Source of the DNA: Agromyces atrinae
Lineage (GTDB): Bacteria; Actinomycetota; Actinomycetes; Actinomycetales; Microbacteriaceae
Length of the DNA stretch: 64,000 nt
Assembly: GCF_013407835.1 (NCBI RefSeq)
Contig: NZ_JACCBI010000001.1
Span: forward strand, 3,534,001-3,598,000
Direction: 5' to 3'
In this document: positions 59,476-64,000 of the stretch, in pieces
Position numbering within the stretch: the first letter of the stretch is position 1
Layout: every line of letters begins with the position of its first letter
Notes under the pieces: generated by a model
Databases searched by the model: none
Told to the model about the DNA's origin: nothing
Seen by the model: the letters and a program-made list of their open reading frames with translations, nothing else
Translations under genes and position numbers: made by a program

Positions 59476-59481
59476 ATTATC
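59476..59481 (-). promoter_or_regulatory. -10-like hexamer GATAAT for the MarR-type gene
   Basis: On the minus strand GATAAT ends 6 nt before the ATG at 59469; no ribosome binding site lies between. Confidence 0.42.
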
Positions 59482-59542
59482 TCGCTGCCACGCCCCGCGA
59501 CACGTGCGGGTCGCGCAGGCGGCGTCTGGCAGACTGGAGGAC

Positions 59543-59560
59543 GCGCGCCCGGTGGCGCGC
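59543..59560 (+). repeat. Hairpin just before tRNA-Gln
   Basis: GCGCGCC and GGCGCGC form a perfect 7-bp stem with a CGGT loop, ending 2 nt before the tRNA. It may assist 5' processing by RNase P or lie within the tRNA promoter region. Confidence 0.5.
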
Positions 59561-59562
59561 GG

Positions 59563-59634
59563 TCCGCCGTGGTGTAATGGCAGCACGACAGCCTTTGGAG
59601 CTGTGAGGTCTAGGTTCGAGTCCTGGCGGCGGAG
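59563..59634 (+). tRNA. tRNA-Gln (anticodon TTG)
   Basis: The acceptor strands TCCGCCG and CGGCGGA pair fully, with G as discriminator base. The anticodon stem ACAGC/GCTGT encloses the loop CTTTGGA with anticodon TTG (reads CAA). The T-loop is GTTCGAGTC. The D region TGTAATGGCAGCAC matches tRNA-Gln. The 3' CCA is not fully encoded. The gene ends 1 base before the ATG of glmU. Confidence 0.95.
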
Positions 59635-59635
59635 C

Positions 59636-61072
59636 ATGACGGATCAGAAGCTCGCCATCATCGTCCTCGCCGCAGGTCAGGGTACGCGCATGAAGTCGCA
59701 GACCCCCAAGCTCCTCCACGCGATCGCGGGTGCGCCGATCGTCGTGCACGTGCTCTCGACGGCGCGCGCCCTCGACGCGGCGCACGTGCTCTCGGTCGTG
59801 CGCTTCGAGCGCGATCGCGTCGCCGCGGTGATCGAGGCCGCGATGCCCGATTCCGCGATCATCGACCAGGACGAGGTCCCCGGAACGGGCCGAGCGGTCG
59901 AGCAGGCCGTCGCGGCACTGCCCGATGACTTCGACGGCGACGTGCTCGTGCTGAACGGGGACGTGCCGCTCCTCGACGCCGACACGCTCGGCGCGTTCCT
60001 CGCGGCGCACCGCGATCGCGGTTCGGCCGCTTCGGTGCTCTCGGCGATCTACGACGACGCGACGGGCTACGGCCGTGTCGTGCGCGGCGAGAACGGCGCG
60101 TTCGACCGCATCGTCGAGCAGAAGGACGCCACGGCGGCCGAGCTCGCCATCTCCGAGATCAACGCGGGCGTCTACGCGTTCGGCGTCGGCGCGCTCCGCG
60201 ACCAGCTCGCGAACCTCACGACCGAGAACGCGCAGGGCGAGAAGTACCTCACCGACGTCATCGGGCTCCTCCGTCGCGCGGGCTCCGAGGTCGAAGCCGT
60301 CGCCGTGGCTGAGCCGTGGCTCGTCGCGGGCGTCAACGACCGTGCGCAGCTCGCCGAGGCGGGTCTTCGTCTCAACGCGCTCATCGTGCGCGGCTGGCAG
60401 CTCGCGGGCGTGACCATCCAGGACCCGGCGACGACGTGGATCGACCTCACGGCGAAACTCGAGCCCGACGTCACGATCCTGCCCGGCACCCAGATCCTCG
60501 GCGCGACGGTCGTCGCGACCGGCGCGACGATCGGCCCCGACACGACGCTCGTCGACTGCGAGATCGGCGAGGGGGCGACCGTCAAGCGCACGGATGCCAC
60601 GCTCGCCGTCATCGGACGCAATGCCACCGTCGGCCCGTTCTCGTACCTCCGTCCCGGCTCGATCCTCGGAGCCGACGGCAAGATCGGAACCTTCGTCGAG
60701 ACGAAGAACGCGCGCATCGGCGACGGCTCGAAGGTGCCGCACCTCTCGTACGTCGGTGACGCCGAGATCGGTGAGGGCTCCAACATCGGAGCGGGCTCGA
60801 TCTTCGCGAACTACGACGGCGTCGCGAAGCATCGCTCCGAGATCGGGTCGCATGTGCGCACCGGATCGCACGGTGTGTTCGTCGCGCCGATTAGGATTGG
60901 CGACGGAGCGTACACGGGAGCAGGAACGGTCGTCCGCAAGGACGTGCCGGCCGGCTCGCTCGCCGTGAACGTCGCTCCGCAACGCAACATCGAAGGTTGG
61001 GTGCAGAAGAATCGCCCGGGGTCGGCAGCCGCTCACGCGGCTGAGTCCGCGATCGAGACCGACGAACACTGA
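59636..61072 (+). CDS. glmU: Bifunctional UDP-N-acetylglucosamine pyrophosphorylase/glucosamine-1-phosphate N-acetyltransferase
   Basis: This is a 478-residue two-domain enzyme. The N-terminal pyrophosphorylase domain starts with IIVLAAGQGTRMKS, and NGDVPLLD and EINAGVYAF follow. The C-terminal left-handed beta-helix has hexapeptide repeats from about residue 265, with the catalytic-site segments GPFSYLRPG, ETKNARIGDG and NYDG. It makes UDP-GlcNAc for peptidoglycan. The start ATG sits one base after the tRNA-Gln discriminator; the only SD-like sequence is the tRNA acceptor strand itself. The C-terminus is Ala/Glu-rich and variable. Confidence 0.95.
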   Translation: MTDQKLAIIVLAAGQGTRMKSQTPKLLHAIAGAPIVVHVLSTARALDAAHVLSVVRFERDRVAAVIEAAMPDSAIIDQDEVPGTGRAVEQAVAALPDDFDGDVLVLNGDVPLLDADTLGAFLAAHRDRGSAASVLSAIYDDATGYGRVVRGENGAFDRIVEQKDATAAELAISEINAGVYAFGVGALRDQLANLTTENAQGEKYLTDVIGLLRRAGSEVEAVAVAEPWLVAGVNDRAQLAEAGLRLNALIVRGWQLAGVTIQDPATTWIDLTAKLEPDVTILPGTQILGATVVATGATIGPDTTLVDCEIGEGATVKRTDATLAVIGRNATVGPFSYLRPGSILGADGKIGTFVETKNARIGDGSKVPHLSYVGDAEIGEGSNIGAGSIFANYDGVAKHRSEIGSHVRTGSHGVFVAPIRIGDGAYTGAGTVVRKDVPAGSLAVNVAPQRNIEGWVQKNRPGSAAAHAAESAIETDEH

Positions 61073-61104
61073 CAACCGGTCTCCTACCGGACGAGAGGAC
61101 TCAC

Positions 61105-62082
61105 ATGTCGGGAATCAAGGTCAAGGGCGAGAAGCGCCTCGTACTCGTGTCGGGGCGCGCTCACCCGCAGCTCGCGGTCGACATCGCCGACGAGCTCGGC
61201 TCGGAGCTCGTGCCGACCGATGCCCGCACGTTCGCGAACGGTGAGCTCTACGCCCGTTTCGACGAGTCGGTGCGCGGCTGCGACGCATTCGTCATCCAGT
61301 CGCACACGGCGCCCATCAACGAGTGGCTCATGGAGCAGCTCATCATGGTCGACGCCCTGAAGCGTGCGTCGGCCAAGCGCATCACCGTCGTCTCGCCGTT
61401 CTACCCCTACGCGCGTCAGGACAAGAAGGGTCGCGGCCGCGAGCCGATCTCGGCCCGCCTCGTCGCCGACCTCTACAAGGCAGCTGGCGCCGACCGCATC
61501 ATGAGCGTCGACCTGCACGCCGCGCAGATCCAGGGCTTCTTCGACGGCCCCGTCGACCACCTCTTCGCGATGCCCGTGCTGCTCGAGCACTTCAAGGCCA
61601 ACATCGCCACCGACAAGCTGACCGTCGTCTCGCCCGACATGGGCCGTGTGCGCGTCGCCGACATCTGGAGCGACAAACTCGGTGTGCCTCTCGCGATCAT
61701 CCACAAGCGTCGCGACCCGCTCGTTCCGAACCAGGTCTCGGTGCACGAGATCGTCGGTGAGGTCGAGGGCCGCGTGTGCCTCCTCGTCGACGACCTCATC
61801 GACACCGGCCGCACGATCGTCAAGGCCGCCGAGGCGCTCAAGAAGGCGGGCGCCATCGGCGTCGTCGTCGCCGCGACCCACGCGGTCTTCAGCCCGCCCG
61901 CCGTCGAGATCCTGCAGAGCGACTTCATCGACTCGGTCGTCGTCACCGACACGCTGCCGATCCCCGAGGACAAGCGCTGGGACCGTCTCACGATCCTGCC
62001 GATCGCGCCGCTGCTCGCGCGTGCCATCCACGAGGTCTTCGATGACGGCTCGGTGACGAGCATGTTCGACGGAGCGGCGTAG
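61105..62082 (+). CDS. prs: Ribose-phosphate pyrophosphokinase
   Basis: This is a 325-residue PRPP synthetase. The signatures DLHAAQIQGFFDGPVDHL (about residues 134-151) and the PRPP-binding loop VDDLIDTGRTI (about 230-240) are intact, and YPYARQDKKGRGREPIS matches the ATP-binding flexible loop. It makes PRPP from ribose-5-phosphate and ATP for nucleotide, histidine and tryptophan synthesis. GAGAGGA lies 6 nt before the ATG. The order glmU-prs is conserved in actinobacteria. Read-through from glmU is likely. Confidence 0.96.
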   Translation: MSGIKVKGEKRLVLVSGRAHPQLAVDIADELGSELVPTDARTFANGELYARFDESVRGCDAFVIQSHTAPINEWLMEQLIMVDALKRASAKRITVVSPFYPYARQDKKGRGREPISARLVADLYKAAGADRIMSVDLHAAQIQGFFDGPVDHLFAMPVLLEHFKANIATDKLTVVSPDMGRVRVADIWSDKLGVPLAIIHKRRDPLVPNQVSVHEIVGEVEGRVCLLVDDLIDTGRTIVKAAEALKKAGAIGVVVAATHAVFSPPAVEILQSDFIDSVVVTDTLPIPEDKRWDRLTILPIAPLLARAIHEVFDDGSVTSMFDGAA

Positions 62083-62085
62083 CCG

Positions 62086-63795
62086 ATGGGTATCGGCACC
62101 CCGCGTCCGTGGCTTGCGAGCTATGCCGAGGGGGTGCCCGATGAGATCGAGCCCGCCGAGGGCTCGCTCTACGACCTCGTCGCGGCCTCGGTGGCGACCT
62201 ACGGTTCGCACGTCGCGCTCGAGTTCTTCGGGCGTACGACGACGTACGCCGAGCTCGGGGCCGAGATCGATCGCGCCGCCGAGGGGCTGCGTCTGCTCGG
62301 CGTGCAGAAGGGCGACCCCGTTGCCCTCGTGCTGCCCAACTGCCCGCAGCACATCGTCGCGTTCTACGCGGTGCTCCGGCTCGGCGCGATCGTCGTCGAG
62401 CACAATCCGCTCTACACGCCGCGCGAGCTCCGGCACCAGTTCGAGGATCACGGCGCGCGCGTCGTCATCGCCTGGAACAAGGTCGTCGAGACGATCCAGG
62501 ACTTCCCGGACGACATCGAGATCGCCACGATCGTCTCGGTCGACGTGACGCGGGCGATGCCCTTCGCGACGCGTGCGGCGCTCCGTCTGCCGATCCGGAA
62601 GGCACGCGAGTCGCGCGCCGCGCTCACGACGAGCGTGCGCGGCACGGTGCCGTGGCCGAAGCTCCTCGAGGCCGACCCGATCGAGGAACGCATCATCAGC
62701 CCGACGGTCGACGACGTCGCCCTCATCCAGTACACGAGCGGCACGACGGGCTCGCCGAAGGGCGCGACCCTCAGCCACGGCAACCTGCTCGCGAACGCCG
62801 CGCAGTCGCGTGCCTGGGTGCCGCAGGTCGAGCGCGGCACGGCCGTCGTCTACGCGGTGCTGCCGATGTTCCACGCGTACGGCCTCACCCTGTGTCTGAC
62901 GTTCGCGATGAGCATGGGCGCGCGCCTCGTGCTCTTCCCCAAGTTCGAGCCCGATCTCGTCCTCGCCGTGGTCAAGAAGCGCCCGGCGACCTTCCTGCCC
63001 GCCGTTCCGCCGATCTACGAGCGGCTCACGCGTGCGGCCGCCGAGCGGGGCGTCTCGCTCGCGGGCATCGACATCGCGATCTCGGGGGCCATGCCGCTCT
63101 CGGCCGAGGTCGTCGAGCCGTGGGAGGCCGAGACCGGGGGATACCTCGTCGAGGGCTACGGGCTCTCCGAGACATCCCCCGTTCTCATGGCCAACCCGGT
63201 CGCGCCGAATCGCCGGGCCGGCACCGTGGGCCTTCCGCTGCCGAGCACCGAGGTGCGCGTCGTCGACCCCGACGAGCCGACCGTCGATCGCACGCCGGGC
63301 GACGAGGGCGAGCTCATCGTGCGCGGTCCGCAGGTGTTCTCGGGGTACTGGAAGAAGCCCGACGAGACGGCGGCGGTCTTCGTGCCGGCGACGGATGACG
63401 GCGGCCCCTGGTTCCGCACGGGCGACATCGTCTCGGTCGACGAGGACGGGTTCGTCCGCATCGTCGACCGCATCAAGGAACTCATCATCACGGGCGGCTT
63501 CAACGTCTCTCCGAGCGAAGTGGAAGACGCCCTGCGGGGGCACGCCGACATCGTCGACGTCGCCGTCGTCGGTCTGCCCGATACCCACTCGGGCGAACAG
63601 GTCGTCGCGGCCGTCGTGCTCGCCGAGGGAGCGACGCTCGACGAGGCCGCCATCCGCGCCTTCGCGCGCGACGCCCTCACGGCGTACAAGGTGCCGAAGC
63701 GCGTCGTCGCCGTCGACGAACTGCCCCGTTCGCTCATCGGGAAGGTGCAGCGGCGGCTCGTTCGCGACGCCCTCCTCGAGAACGAGCAGGCGTGA
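62086..63795 (+). CDS. Long-chain fatty-acid-CoA ligase-like AMP-forming enzyme
   Basis: This is a 569-residue ANL-superfamily adenylating enzyme. The P-loop-like motif YTSGTTGSPKG lies at residues 216-226, the GYGLSE motif near 358-363, the TGD motif in WFRTGDIVS near 448, and the C-terminal catalytic Lys in RSLIGKVQRR near 558. It probably activates fatty acids to acyl-CoA in the cytoplasm. It starts 3 bp after the prs stop and overlaps the next gene by 4 nt, so it is in the same transcript as prs. Chain-length preference cannot be predicted. Confidence 0.9.
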   Translation: MGIGTPRPWLASYAEGVPDEIEPAEGSLYDLVAASVATYGSHVALEFFGRTTTYAELGAEIDRAAEGLRLLGVQKGDPVALVLPNCPQHIVAFYAVLRLGAIVVEHNPLYTPRELRHQFEDHGARVVIAWNKVVETIQDFPDDIEIATIVSVDVTRAMPFATRAALRLPIRKARESRAALTTSVRGTVPWPKLLEADPIEERIISPTVDDVALIQYTSGTTGSPKGATLSHGNLLANAAQSRAWVPQVERGTAVVYAVLPMFHAYGLTLCLTFAMSMGARLVLFPKFEPDLVLAVVKKRPATFLPAVPPIYERLTRAAAERGVSLAGIDIAISGAMPLSAEVVEPWEAETGGYLVEGYGLSETSPVLMANPVAPNRRAGTVGLPLPSTEVRVVDPDEPTVDRTPGDEGELIVRGPQVFSGYWKKPDETAAVFVPATDDGGPWFRTGDIVSVDEDGFVRIVDRIKELIITGGFNVSPSEVEDALRGHADIVDVAVVGLPDTHSGEQVVAAVVLAEGATLDEAAIRAFARDALTAYKVPKRVVAVDELPRSLIGKVQRRLVRDALLENEQA

Positions 63796-64000
63796 CCTTC
63801 CTCGCGCCGGAGACCCGCGCGGCGCTCGATGCGCTGCACGCGCTCGAGCACGCGGAGGACGAGGCCGATGGAATCGCCCGGCTCCGCGGCATCCGTTCGC
63901 TCCTCGCCGCACTCGACGCCGACCCTGCGGCTCTCGCCGCGGTGCGGGCGGGGCTCGCGGCGGGTGCGTCGTGGGACGAGGTGGCCGACGCCGCCGGGCT
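63792..64000 (+). CDS. Hypothetical protein, 3' end outside window
   Basis: This reading frame starts at GTG 63792, overlapping the ligase stop (GTGA), and is open to the window end (69 codons visible). It is rich in Ala, Leu and acidic residues. The last visible part, AGASWDEVADAAGL, looks like the first helices of a small helix-turn-helix found at the end of short actinobacterial proteins (the phrase usually continues with a serine and basic recognition helix). The family is not recognised with certainty. Confidence 0.6.
   Translation, partial: MTFLAPETRAALDALHALEHAEDEADGIARLRGIRSLLAALDADPAALAAVRAGLAAGASWDEVADAAG

Noticed and set aside
61084..63912. 942-codon open frame on the minus strand across prs and the acyl-CoA ligase
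   Set aside because: The plus strand carries two clear enzymes with all motifs; the antisense frame is low complexity (Arg/Asp/Gly/Glu) and has no ribosome binding site or homology I recognise.

Overview
This is a high-GC actinobacterial chromosome segment. The 16S and 23S sequences, the rrn operon without spacer tRNAs, the leucine/alanine-rich codon use and the gene set point to the family Microbacteriaceae. I do not name a genus from sequence alone. The window holds about 57 protein genes, one complete rrn operon (16S-23S-5S) and one tRNA (Gln). I see no prophage, transposase, CRISPR array or plasmid functions, so this is mostly core and housekeeping chromosome with small accessory patches.

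Layout. 1-8.3 kb: a partial MFS exporter, an NADP-binding reductase, a luciferase-like monooxygenase, a minus-strand run of acyl-CoA dehydrogenase, small membrane protein, AlaX-type tRNA deacylase, KhtT and KhtU (K+/H+ antiport), and a second MFS carrier. 8.3-12.2 kb: the giant RNA helicase HrpA. 12.3-15.1 kb: a self-contained four-gene ABC operon with its own winged-helix regulator and a perfect operator palindrome on the promoter. 15.1-16 kb: an aldo/keto reductase with a strong terminator. 16-22.2 kb: the rrn operon with promoter, leader box, processing stems and tandem terminators. 22.2-31.2 kb: an FMN reductase/FMN monooxygenase pair, a thioredoxin-fold YyaL-like protein, a PrmC-like methyltransferase, a J-domain/NERD-like protein, a small copper-type Cys-rich protein flanked by a 40-bp perfect inverted repeat, and an M18 aminopeptidase. 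31.3-40.2 kb: Na+/H+ antiporter, rhodanese, serine deaminase, DUF3060 lipoprotein, CoA-binding protein plus MetY, isochorismatase-like hydrolase, a guanidine-III riboswitch with a Gdx guanidinium exporter, a VOC protein and a YeiH-like exporter. 40.2-45.9 kb: a five-gene peptide/nickel-type ABC importer. 46-49.7 kb: protein O-mannosyltransferase, RsmI and a quinone-oxidoreductase-like protein. 49.7-56.1 kb: the conserved metG-tatD-rsmA-ispE-ABC-F run. 56.1-59 kb: the methionine importer metQNI with a structured leader. 59-64 kb: a MarR regulator, tRNA-Gln abutting glmU, prs and an acyl-CoA ligase.

Signals of most interest: about 20 start codons sit 6-7 nt after a TAGNNT-like hexamer, which suggests widespread leaderless mRNAs; glmU starts one base after tRNA-Gln; the ABC permease at 42.6-43.6 kb seems to start at an AUA codon in an AUAG overlap; the octamer CGGATG(A/C)C recurs on both strands far more often than base composition suggests; and a 40-bp perfect inverted repeat brackets two small genes. 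No clearly new multi-gene system was found.
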